A stretch of DNA of 34,481 nt from assembly GCA_015229045.1 (NCBI GenBank), contig JADGCJ010000023.1, forward strand, positions 1 through 34,481, in the 5' to 3' direction. This document shows, one piece after another, positions 1-7,180 of the stretch (the stretch's first letter is position 1; each line of letters starts with the position of its first letter). Under the pieces are notes generated by a model. The model ran no database searches and was not told the origin of the DNA. It saw only the letters and a program-made list of their open reading frames with translations. This stretch comes from Magnetococcales bacterium (lineage in GTDB: Bacteria; Pseudomonadota; Magnetococcia; Magnetococcales; DC0425bin3). The position numbers and the translations under genes were made by a program.

Positions 1-84
1 AGAGTCCTGGCAGGTCCAGGACAGAGTCCTGGTGGGGTTCGGGGCGAAGCCCTGATAAAGTCTTTCATGCCAACATTTTTCTTT
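1..84. repeat. Dispersed GC-rich palindromic repeat, copy A (cut by window edge)
   Basis: This is a partial copy of the intergenic repeat seen again near 6729, 6998, 14236, 26263 and 34370. It contains the palindrome CCAGGACAGAGTCCTGG, then a GGGGCGAAGCCC hairpin, then a TAAAGTCTTTCATG tail running into a T-rich end. The tail matches, in reverse orientation, the copy inside the second M16 gene near 26263. No protein coding is seen in it. The following stretch up to about 153 has no gene either. Confidence 0.8.
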
Positions 85-153
85 GATTACTGATTACAAA
101 GAAACGACACGTTCCAAAATGGACACGGTTCGATGAGCCATGCGTGACCGGGG

Positions 154-2022
154 GTGACAGACGTGATCCGACAGAACAAGGGGCGTTTGCTGGCATTGAG
201 TTTCCTGTTCACGGGGGTGATTTATTGTGCCCTGTCTGCCGCGTCCTGGCTGCGCTGGGCCGATCCGATCATGGATTTTGGTCGGGAACTCTATTATCCC
301 TGGCAGATTCTTCATGGCCGGGTATTGCAAAGGGATTTGTACCAGATCTACGGTCCCTTTTCCGATTATTTCAACGCTTTGTGGATGGCCGTCGGCGGGG
401 AGACGGTTCGGCTCCTGTTCGGGGTCAACCTGATCCTCGCCGCTGGGACAACGGGTGTGATTCTGTATCTGTTCGGCACCTGGCTGGGCTGGTTTTCAGG
501 GGTTCTGGCCGCTTTGGCTTTCATGGTGGTGGGGGTGTTTCCCCACGTCAACAACGAGTATGCCAGCTTCAATTTCATCGCCCCCTACAGTCACGCCGCC
601 ACCCATGGTTTCATGAGCGCCCTGCTGGTCCTGGCGGGGCTTTTCAATTTTGCCCGACATGGGAAGCCCTCCAGTTTGTATGGGGCGGCGCTGTTTTTTG
701 GCATCAATTTCCTGACCAAGGCGGAGTTTTTTTTTGCACTGGTCGCGGCTGTCGGCCTGTTTGTCGTTCGGGTGGCACGCCACAAGCCAAAGCGTTGGGA
801 GGTTTGTCATCGGCACCGGGGTGGTTTGGTGTTGACGGCTTTGTTGCCGGTTTTGGCTTTCCTGGGCTATTTTCTCACCGTTCTTCCGGTTGACCAGGCC
901 TTGAAAGCGGTGGCGGGATCCTGGGTGGCGGTTTTTTCGGGCTATCTGACCCAGACCCGGTTTCAGAGCGTCATATCCGGCCTGGATCATCCGCAGGAGA
1001 ATATTCTTTCCAGTTTTCTGTCGGCGATCTGGCAGGTGGGCTGGCTGGGGGCGGCTTATGGGGTTTTTGCCATGTCCCGAAAGCCTTCGCCGGGGGTACG
1101 GCTGGCGTTTTTTGTGGCCTTGGTCTGGCTTGGTCTCATTTTATGGCATTATGGCTGGGAAAATTTTGGCATGTACCTGATGCCACAGGGATTCATGTTT
1201 CTGACCTGCCTGATTCTGTTTGTGACCCTGTTTGGGCATCGCCTGGTGCCGGTGCATCCGGAAGGTCATAAACATCTGTTTTTTATGAGTATCTGGAGCA
1301 TGTTTGCGTTGGCGTTACAGGCGCGCATGGTGTTCAATACCACATTTTTCAGTTATGGATTTGTCCTGCTGACCCCGGCCTTTTTGGGCATGATCGGTTT
1401 TCTGACGGGCGTACTTCCCGGATGGCTGGCGCTCCGGGGAGAGGTGATCGAGGCCAGGAGGCTGCAAGGGGTTTATGCCCTGTTCGTCGTGTTGATGATC
1501 GCGGGTGTCTGGCACCACTCCTGGCACATCTACCAGCGCATGACTTTCACCATCGGCACGGGGGAAAATCGGTTTCTGGCTTTCCCGCCCGCCGTCAGCC
1601 TCAACGCCGCCATTCAGGAGCGTTTTGCCCGCTGGGCCGACGAAAGGCTGCGTGCCGACGATACACTCCTGGTCATTCCCGAGGGTTTGATCTTTAATTT
1701 TCTCTATCGGGTGGTCAATCCAACCCGGGTCCACCTTTTGCTGCCCCCGGATTTTTTCCGGCTGGGGGAGGCGTTCCTGATTCGGGAGATCGAGCGGGCA
1801 CGGCCTCGTTATGTGATGGTCTGGTCGCGTCCCACGGCGGATTATGGTTATTCTTTCATGGGCAGTTCCAGGGAGTATGGCCTGGGACTCCTCACCTGGC
1901 TGGAACGCAACTACCGTCCGGTCTATTATCTGGAGAACGGTTTCTCTTTGCGCGAACCGGGCAAAAGAGGCCTGGTGGTTTTGCGCCTGCGTTATGACGA
2001 GAGTGTCTCCTCGGTCCAATAG
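154..2022 (+). CDS. Polytopic membrane protein, GT-C glycosyltransferase-like
   Basis: The 622-residue protein has about ten or more hydrophobic segments over its first 460 residues, followed by a soluble C-terminal region of about 150 residues. An early extracytoplasmic loop reads MDFGRELYYPWQILHG and then YGPFSDYF. This acidic loop after the first membrane helix, with a G-R-E and a Y-G-P pattern, resembles PMT/ArnT-like GT-C enzymes that move sugars from polyprenyl-phosphate donors in the inner membrane. I infer a role in envelope glycan or lipid modification; the substrate cannot be read from sequence. The start used is GTG at 154, because no in-frame ATG precedes the first membrane helix and no strong ribosome binding site is visible. 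The next gene begins 33 bp downstream on the same strand. Confidence 0.6.
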   Translation: MTDVIRQNKGRLLALSFLFTGVIYCALSAASWLRWADPIMDFGRELYYPWQILHGRVLQRDLYQIYGPFSDYFNALWMAVGGETVRLLFGVNLILAAGTTGVILYLFGTWLGWFSGVLAALAFMVVGVFPHVNNEYASFNFIAPYSHAATHGFMSALLVLAGLFNFARHGKPSSLYGAALFFGINFLTKAEFFFALVAAVGLFVVRVARHKPKRWEVCHRHRGGLVLTALLPVLAFLGYFLTVLPVDQALKAVAGSWVAVFSGYLTQTRFQSVISGLDHPQENILSSFLSAIWQVGWLGAAYGVFAMSRKPSPGVRLAFFVALVWLGLILWHYGWENFGMYLMPQGFMFLTCLILFVTLFGHRLVPVHPEGHKHLFFMSIWSMFALALQARMVFNTTFFSYGFVLLTPAFLGMIGFLTGVLPGWLALRGEVIEARRLQGVYALFVVLMIAGVWHHSWHIYQRMTFTIGTGENRFLAFPPAVSLNAAIQERFARWADERLRADDTLLVIPEGLIFNFLYRVVNPTRVHLLLPPDFFRLGEAFLIREIERARPRYVMVWSRPTADYGYSFMGSSREYGLGLLTWLERNYRPVYYLENGFSLREPGKRGLVVLRLRYDESVSSVQ

Positions 2023-2055
2023 TTCCCAGGTGGCAACAAGGGAGTCTCGGGAAAA

Positions 2056-2787
2056 ATGGCCAATTTTCGTGTGCATTTTCACGCTGCCGCCGTGACGGGC
2101 GGGGTGGCGGCCACATCGCTTCTCGTTGCCGGAGCACTGGGTTGGGGTGAGACCCTGGCCTGTTTTGCCGCGACCCTCATTGGTGGCCTTCTGCCCGATC
2201 TGGATGCCGACAACTCGACGCCTTTGGGGATCGCCTTCGGTGCACTGGCCCTTTGTTTCTCCTTTTTGCTCATGTTCAGCCAGGCTGACCGCTTTTCGGT
2301 CGTGGAACTCCTCGTTATGTGGATGGCGGGTTATGTTTTTGTCAAGCAGGGGGTGTTGCGACTCTTTGCCCGGGCCACGGTGCATCGGGGAATTTTTCAC
2401 TCGGTACCGGCGCTCTTTTTTTTCGTCTATTTCACGGTGCTTTTGGTGTGGGGTCTGTATGGTGCGTCCCGATCAACGGCCTGGCTGGTGGGTACCTTTA
2501 TTGGCCTGGGTGTTTTTGTTCATCTTCTATTGGACGAACTCTATGCCCTCAGCCTGTTTCATCCGCTGAGCATGACACACTCTCTGGGATCGGCCTTGAA
2601 GCTCTACGCGCGGGATTGGTTGGCAACCGGCTTGATGTATGCGGCCGTCGCGGGGCTGTATGTCGCCACCCCGCCAACCGAGGGTCTCTATCGACATCTG
2701 CTCAGCCAGAATACCTGGCAGCGGATCGAACAGCGCTTCCTGCCGCAATCGGGTTGGTTCAAGGGGGGGGTGTTCCGGCCGGGGTAA
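2056..2787 (+). CDS. YdjM/DUF457-family membrane-bound metal-dependent hydrolase
   Basis: The 243-residue protein has several membrane segments interleaved with the conserved polar motifs of the YdjM (DUF457) family: GGLLPDLDAD near residue 45, HRGIFHS near residue 115, and a later HLLLDELYALS. These histidines and aspartates are expected to bind metal on the membrane surface. The in vivo substrate of the family is unknown; E. coli YdjM is LexA-regulated. The start ATG at 2056 follows a GGGAAAA stretch. Its 3' end overlaps the 3' end of the convergent DUF2442-HTH gene by 29 bp, so the two transcripts are antisense at their ends. Confidence 0.75.
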   Translation: MANFRVHFHAAAVTGGVAATSLLVAGALGWGETLACFAATLIGGLLPDLDADNSTPLGIAFGALALCFSFLLMFSQADRFSVVELLVMWMAGYVFVKQGVLRLFARATVHRGIFHSVPALFFFVYFTVLLVWGLYGASRSTAWLVGTFIGLGVFVHLLLDELYALSLFHPLSMTHSLGSALKLYARDWLATGLMYAAVAGLYVATPPTEGLYRHLLSQNTWQRIEQRFLPQSGWFKGGVFRPG

Positions 2788-3340
2788 GCGGGTTTAATGT
2801 TTCGGGTCTGTTTGTTGGATGGTCCATGTTGCATGGCAGCATGGCATCAAGGCTTTTACAAGCCAGAGTGATGGTCTTTGGAACCAGGTAATGACCATGC
2901 TCGTAATATCGAACCATACGCTGGGTGATGCCCAAGGCTTGTGCCGCCTGGGTTTGATTCAAACCATGCCGGATTCGCCATGCGTGAAACGATTCAGGTT
3001 CCAACGATTCACCTGTCTGATAACGGGCAAGGCGAAAAAGATGCTCGGCATCTAGTTCGATACGATCATTCCACGCGACGGACCACCCGTCCTCATCCAC
3101 ATGGGCCTGTTTGAAAAGAGCGCCATCCTGGAAGGTCAAGCGCAGAGCGGGGGTGCTGGCTATCCAGGGCGCAAGGTCTACAATGTCCTCTCCATGGTGT
3201 CGCCAACACAGGTGCAGGCGATATCCGTCCAGATACTCCGCTTTCATGAGATTGGGGGATTTTGGTTGCGACATGGCTTGAGTTTTTCCTTCGTCGTTGG
3301 CCAATGCACTGTTGAAGCCTGCAGATTTCGTCGGTATCAT
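2759..3340 (-). CDS. DUF2442 plus XRE-type helix-turn-helix protein (antitoxin-like)
   Basis: The N-terminal half matches the DUF2442 pattern, with YLDGYRLHLCWRHHGE followed by DLAPWI and LTFQDG..F. The C-terminal part is a helix-turn-helix: RIRHGLNQTQAAQALGITQR followed by MVRYYEHG. A proline-rich tail follows. The ATG at 3340 overlaps the DUF4160 stop codon as ATGA, which suggests translational coupling. An alternative ATG at 3274 lies 5' of the conserved domain and has a GGAAAA upstream, so the N-terminus is uncertain. DUF4160 and DUF2442 genes are commonly adjacent and are treated as a putative toxin-antitoxin or regulatory pair; no toxicity data are known to me. The HTH suggests that this partner autoregulates the operon. 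Confidence 0.75.
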   Translation of the reverse strand: MIPTKSAGFNSALANDEGKTQAMSQPKSPNLMKAEYLDGYRLHLCWRHHGEDIVDLAPWIASTPALRLTFQDGALFKQAHVDEDGWSVAWNDRIELDAEHLFRLARYQTGESLEPESFHAWRIRHGLNQTQAAQALGITQRMVRYYEHGHYLVPKTITLACKSLDAMLPCNMDHPTNRPETLNPLTPAGTPPP

Positions 3341-3564
3341 CGTTGCAGCTCGTTCCAGATTTTTTGGAGATGTTCCAGGTTGGCTTTGACCCATTCTATG
3401 GCAACTGCGGCCTGTTTGATGCTCGAACGACCTTCGAGAATCTCGAATTGTTGCAGTGCAAACCTGATTTGAACATTAGGCCCCTCAATGTGTCCATGAG
3501 GTGGATTGTGATCTCCTGGGTAAATTTTTATGCGAAGATTGTCAATTCTTTTGATTGTGGCCAC
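3337..3564 (-). CDS. DUF4160 domain protein
   Basis: This 75-residue protein carries the DUF4160 signature: a short beta strand (LRIKIYPGDHNPPHGHIEG) with the conserved PPHxH core, then a strand (VQIRFAL) and a C-terminal amphipathic helix (AVAIEWVKANLEHLQKIWNE). It is the first gene of a two-gene minus-strand unit with the DUF2442-HTH gene, which it overlaps by 4 bp. The family function is not established. The coupling to an HTH-containing partner is why I read it as a candidate toxin or effector of a small TA-like module. The 3565-3751 interval upstream is AT-richer and holds no convincing gene. Confidence 0.8.
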   Translation of the reverse strand: MATIKRIDNLRIKIYPGDHNPPHGHIEGPNVQIRFALQQFEILEGRSSIKQAAVAIEWVKANLEHLQKIWNELQR

Positions 3565-3751
3565 GCAATGACATTTCCTCGCTTCGAGATGGCTTTGAAA
3601 CAGGCAGGATTTAAATCATGAATTGAATAAAAGAAGATTACCTGGCAGCCACTCCGGAGTGCCTACCATATGTTTTGCAAAAAGTCAAGCCAAAACGTGG
3701 CAGGAAAAGAGTGGCCTCCGTTCGCTGAATCATGACATGAAGGAGCGATCC

Positions 3752-4108
3752 ATGACACATTTGCACGATCGACACTGTCGCCGTTATGAAGGATACGATC
3801 CGGCCCTGGATGTAGATCAGGCGCGTACCCTTTTGAAGGAGACCCCGGAATGGGTTTTGGGTTCGGATGGCCTGGAAATATCGCGTCTGTTCTGGTTCGA
3901 GGGGTATGACAAGACCCTGGCTTTCGTCAATGCCGTGGCCGGGATCGCCATCCAGGAGGATCACCATCCGGAGATGGTCTTCTCTTATGATCGTTGTCGG
4001 GTGCGCTGGGCGACGACAGCCGTGGCCGCCTTGACCGAAAATGACTTCATCTGTGCCGCCAAGATCAATCGCATGCTTGGGGAGATGCCCTGCGAAGGGG
4101 GCGGGTGA
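3752..4108 (+). CDS. phhB: 4a-hydroxytetrahydrobiopterin dehydratase (pterin carbinolamine dehydratase)
   Basis: The 118-residue protein contains the family hallmark EDHHPEMVFSYDRCRVRW near residues 73-90 and the terminal TENDFICAAKINRM helix. Pterin carbinolamine dehydratases recycle the 4a-carbinolamine formed by aromatic amino-acid hydroxylases and moonlight as dimerisation cofactors. The start at 3752 is fixed by AAGGAG seven bases upstream; the reading frame is open further 5' but lacks family similarity there. The expected TTHD-like active-site segment reads ATTAVAALTEND, a mild divergence. No phenylalanine hydroxylase gene is in the window, so the partner is unknown. The 3' end is convergent with the TPR gene. 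Confidence 0.85.
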   Translation: MTHLHDRHCRRYEGYDPALDVDQARTLLKETPEWVLGSDGLEISRLFWFEGYDKTLAFVNAVAGIAIQEDHHPEMVFSYDRCRVRWATTAVAALTENDFICAAKINRMLGEMPCEGGG

Positions 4109-4129
4109 CGATCCGGGGAGGGAGGGGCA

Positions 4130-5005
4130 TCAGGGCATCTGGCTTGGTTTGACGGGCAGGATCGCCTCCGGATCCAGCTCCAGCAGGGAGGGGAGCGACG
4201 GGTGGCTTTTCTGGTCCAACGCCTGCCATTCGGCCCGGGCAGCGGCGTATTCATCCAGATGGGTCATGCCGGTGTCCATGGCCTGGCGAAACCATCGCTT
4301 CGCTGTCAGGCGATCTCCCCGCAGCAGGTGGTATTCCCCGATGTGAAAATAGGCATCGCACTGGTTTTCAAGGTGTTTTCTGGCGACACGATCACCCGTA
4401 TAGGAGAGAAGGGTGCTGGTATCCATGAAGTCGCGATGCAGGCGGATCAGAGGGCCTGGCCAGGTGATTTGTTCCTGAAAGGGGGCATGCTCCAGGAGGT
4501 TGTCACCGAGTTTGTCGTTGTGGGCACGGGCCTGGGCCAGGTAGAGCCAGAGATAGGGGTAGGGAGACGGCATGTCGGGCGATTTTTGCAAAAAAATTTT
4601 CAAGTCGGCGGCAGCGGTCTCAAATTGCCCACGAAGAAAGTGTACGATGCCCCGATCGTACAGGGGTTTGGGCAGCTCCGGGGTCAGTTGCAGGGCTCTG
4701 GTGTAATCGCTATCGGCATCGTGAAGGTGGCCGATTTTTTTGAAGGCATTGCCGCGATTGTTGAGAATGATGGCCTGTTCCCGGGGTGGGAGATTTGGCT
4801 TGTTCAAGGCCAGATCGAATGCGTCGATGGCCCGGCGAAACTCATGCCGCTGGGCGGCTGCCACCCCATCGTCGACCAACTCGGCAAGGGTGGGGTCACA
4901 GTGGCCAAGAGCCGTCACCGCTGTCAAAAACCATAAGATCAAGCCGATGGTGGCTCCGCAGGACGTTTTTCCATGGGGGGTTCCGTCATACCAATTTGCA
5001 TTCAT
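4130..5005 (-). CDS. Tetratricopeptide-repeat protein with N-terminal signal-like segment
   Basis: The 291-residue protein has an N-terminal hydrophobic stretch (GLILWFLTAVTALG) and then TPR units, for example AIILNNRGNAFKKIGHLHDA followed by DYTRALQLTPELPKPLYDRG. TPR proteins act as protein-protein scaffolds, and this one is likely periplasmic or membrane-anchored. The only upstream ATG lies inside the right-hand arm of a 129-bp inverted-repeat element, so the first seven or so residues (MNANWYD) are encoded by that element. No good ribosome binding site precedes it. The original start may have been lost or replaced. It lies downstream of, and on the same strand as, the thioredoxin-NHL gene, and its 3' end faces the dehydratase gene. 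Confidence 0.75.
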   Translation of the reverse strand: MNANWYDGTPHGKTSCGATIGLILWFLTAVTALGHCDPTLAELVDDGVAAAQRHEFRRAIDAFDLALNKPNLPPREQAIILNNRGNAFKKIGHLHDADSDYTRALQLTPELPKPLYDRGIVHFLRGQFETAAADLKIFLQKSPDMPSPYPYLWLYLAQARAHNDKLGDNLLEHAPFQEQITWPGPLIRLHRDFMDTSTLLSYTGDRVARKHLENQCDAYFHIGEYHLLRGDRLTAKRWFRQAMDTGMTHLDEYAAARAEWQALDQKSHPSLPSLLELDPEAILPVKPSQMP

Positions 5006-5116
5006 CGCGATAACTTCGTTAGCTGCGTCGTCGGCTCCTCACCGTACCCAACACGTACTGTCTCGTCGCCTCCTCCTCCTTGCTGCCTCGTTCTCGCATC
5101 GACTGCAAATTGGTAT
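4988..5116. mobile_element. 129-bp non-coding element with 13-bp perfect terminal inverted repeats (MITE-like)
   Basis: ATACCAATTTGCA at 4988-5000 is mirrored exactly by TGCAAATTGGTAT at 5104-5116. Weaker complementarity continues inward for about another 12 bases. The interior is G/A-rich on the minus strand and has no gene. The minus-strand gene on one side ends with its TGA straddling the element edge (5116-5118), and the minus-strand gene on the other side starts with an ATG inside the opposite arm. A 39-bp sequence near 33430 matches the 5079-5117 end (minus strand) at 35 of 39 positions, so this is a dispersed family. There is no transposase in the window, and no clear target-site duplication was found. 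Confidence 0.75.
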
Positions 5117-6606
5117 CAGGCGGCCAGCGTCCGGCAAATTTTCTTGTCCAGTTGGTACTCACGGATGCGGTGATTGCCGGTGTCGCAGACAAGCAAACGT
5201 TTGGCAGAGGCGACAGCCACGCCTGCCGGTTCCATGAGCGGCAGGCACGGGGACTCGGCGCAGAGGCAGGCAAACTCGTCCAGATCATGGATCTGCCCTG
5301 CGGCCAGGTGAATGACGCGGACGGTATGGTTGAAGCTGTCGGCCACCCAGAGACGATCTTCCCCCCAGGCCAGGCCGCGTGGATATTGCAACGAGGCCCT
5401 TTGGAGAGGCCCGTTGACATGACCTGAGTCGAACAGACTCTTGCCAATGAGGGTGGCGACCCGTTTTTCTCCGCTCAGGTGCAGGGTGCGTACCGAGGAG
5501 GTTTCGCTGTCGGCAAAGTAGAGAATTTTCTGCTCGGGATCGAGGGCGAGTCCACTGGGTTGTGCCAGCATGGCGGATTGGGCGAGGCCATCGGCGAGAT
5601 CCTCGCCGCCGGTGCCTGCCAGCAGGGAGATATCGCCCTTCGTCAGGTGAAGAGTTCCCAGTTGATGGGTGCCGGCATTGGCAAAGAAGAGCCGATCCTC
5701 CAGAATTTCCAGATCCCAGACCGAGGCCAGTCGTGTCTCCTTCGCCAGTGTACTGGTTGCCGGGAGGGGAAATCCCCGGCGACCATCACCGGCCAGGGTG
5801 GTGACCAGGCCGGTGACGAGGCTGATCTGGCGGATGGCATGGTTGAACGTATCGGCTACGTAGAGGGTATTGGTCGCGGCGACGACCCCTTGCGGGTTGA
5901 AAAAACGACAGGTGTCCGGGGAACCATCCTGGAAGCCGGGCAGGCCATCGCCAAAACGAGCGCTCTCCGTGCCGTCGTCAGCGAGAATGACAATCTGGTG
6001 ATGACCACTATCCACCACGACCCAGCGCCGGGCCGGGTTGTTTCCGGGGATGGATTTGATGCGCACCGGGAAGAAAAAACGTCCGGTGGGTTGTTCGGGA
6101 GCTGGTCGCAGCAGGGGGCTTTGGCACAGTTCGCCCTTGCGTCTGGCCTTGCCGAGGGCCTGCCCGACAAACTCTTCCAGGGCGTCCAGGTCGGGTTCCC
6201 CGACGACCTCCCCGAGAATTTTGCCGGTCGGCGAGATGAAAACCAGAGTGGGCCAGGATTGAATACCATATTTTTGCCAAAGACGCATGCCGACATCCTG
6301 GATGACCGGATGGCGGATCGCGTAGCGGGCGATGGCGCTGGCGACGACCCGACTGCTCTCTTCGGCGGCAAACTTGGGGGAGTGGACACCGATGACCACC
6401 ACCTCATCGGGAAAACGGTTCTCAAGGTGTTTCAGGCTTTCCAGGACGTGAATGCAGTTGATGCAGCAGGAGGTCCAAAAATCGAGGATGACCAGACGCC
6501 CCCGCAACTTTTCCAGGGAGAGGGGTTCGATGACATTGAACCAGACAAAATCTGGATCGTCGATTTCGGCAACAGGTAACGTTCCGGACATGTTGAGCAC
6601 CCCCAT
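5116..6606 (-). CDS. Thioredoxin-like plus NHL-repeat protein (NHLRC2-like)
   Basis: The N-terminal thioredoxin fold has FWTSCCINCIHVLESLKHLE at about residues 43-62, with the CxxC as CINC at 48-51. NHL beta-propeller blades follow, for example GVVAATNTLYVADTFNHAIR, GLALDPEQKILYFADSETSS and GLAWGEDRLWVADSFNHTVR. This domain order and the CCINC motif match the NHLRC2 family of bacteria and animals, whose biochemical activity is poorly known; a redox or scaffold role is inferred. The 496 residues include the M at 6606; an alternative M at 6591 has GGGGGTG just upstream. The propeller ends abruptly at ICRTLAA, with the stop at the edge of the inverted-repeat element, so the C-terminus may be slightly truncated. 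No signal peptide is seen, so the protein is probably cytoplasmic. Confidence 0.85.
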   Translation of the reverse strand: MGVLNMSGTLPVAEIDDPDFVWFNVIEPLSLEKLRGRLVILDFWTSCCINCIHVLESLKHLENRFPDEVVVIGVHSPKFAAEESSRVVASAIARYAIRHPVIQDVGMRLWQKYGIQSWPTLVFISPTGKILGEVVGEPDLDALEEFVGQALGKARRKGELCQSPLLRPAPEQPTGRFFFPVRIKSIPGNNPARRWVVVDSGHHQIVILADDGTESARFGDGLPGFQDGSPDTCRFFNPQGVVAATNTLYVADTFNHAIRQISLVTGLVTTLAGDGRRGFPLPATSTLAKETRLASVWDLEILEDRLFFANAGTHQLGTLHLTKGDISLLAGTGGEDLADGLAQSAMLAQPSGLALDPEQKILYFADSETSSVRTLHLSGEKRVATLIGKSLFDSGHVNGPLQRASLQYPRGLAWGEDRLWVADSFNHTVRVIHLAAGQIHDLDEFACLCAESPCLPLMEPAGVAVASAKRLLVCDTGNHRIREYQLDKKICRTLAA

Positions 6607-6728
6607 TTTTCAGACCCGAATCTCCAGGGGACGAGGGTACAACAAAGCGTTCCGGGATGCGACCCCCGGCAGGCAGGGCAAGCGCATTTGAAACTGGCAC
6701 ACCCAAGGCCATGATCGCTTTTTGGCAT

Positions 6729-6872
6729 TGGGGTCCAGGGGGTTGGCGACCGGACAGGTCCAGGACGGAGTCCTGGTGGGGTTTGGGGCGAAGCCCCAAT
6801 AAAGTCTTTCTTGTCAATGGGGTTTGGGGCGAAGCCCCAATAAAATCCTTCATGTCACTCTTTTTCTTGAAG
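6729..6872. repeat. Dispersed palindromic repeat, copy B, with internal 41-bp tandem duplication
   Basis: This copy starts with GGGGTCCAGGGGGTTGGCGA and contains the palindrome CCAGGACGGAGTCCTGG. It then carries two tandem units beginning at 6777 and 6818, each with GGGGCGAAGCCCC and AATAAA. It sits in a 574-bp gap between the thioredoxin-NHL gene and xseA. That gap otherwise holds only the 148-bp element at 6998 and a short unassigned stretch at 6873-6997. Confidence 0.8.
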
Positions 6873-6997
6873 GTAGACGCAGTTTGAATGCGATTGCCCT
6901 GGGTGTCCACGGCAACTTCCATGAAACTGGGCAAAGAGTGTGTTACAAGGGTGAGCGTGGATCCCGGTCCCCGGTTCTTCTTTTTCGCTGGAAGAGG

Positions 6998-7145
6998 GTA
7001 ACTATTCAGCACCCCCTCAAGAAAAGCCTGGACATGAAAGCCTTTGTCAGGGCTTCGCCCCGAACCCCACCAGGACTCCGTCCTGGACCTGCCCGGTCGC
7101 CAGCCCCCTGGACCCCAATTTCGTTGCCGGGTGCTGAATGGTTAC
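6998..7145. mobile_element. 148-bp repeat element with 17-bp terminal inverted repeats (MITE-like)
   Basis: The left end GTAACTATTCAGCACCC (6998-7014) and the right end GGGTGCTGAATGGTTAC (7129-7145) are inverted repeats with 16 of 17 matches. Between them lies the common dispersed-repeat core, in reverse orientation relative to copies at 1, 6729 and 14236. The same left-end sequence recurs at 34370, and a degenerate right end (GGGCGCTGAATGGTTGC) closes the copy at 14370. This copy defines the borders of the family. It ends only about 18 bp before the xseA ribosome binding site. No transposase is encoded, so movement would need a protein supplied from elsewhere. Confidence 0.8.
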
Positions 7146-7180
7146 GGAAGAAGAGAGAAATTCAAGGAGGAGTTGCCCCC

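Noticed and set aside
6824..7180. Upstream in-frame extension of xseA
   Set aside because: The extension runs through two repeat copies and lacks similarity to XseA; AAGGAGGAG fixes the start near 7181.
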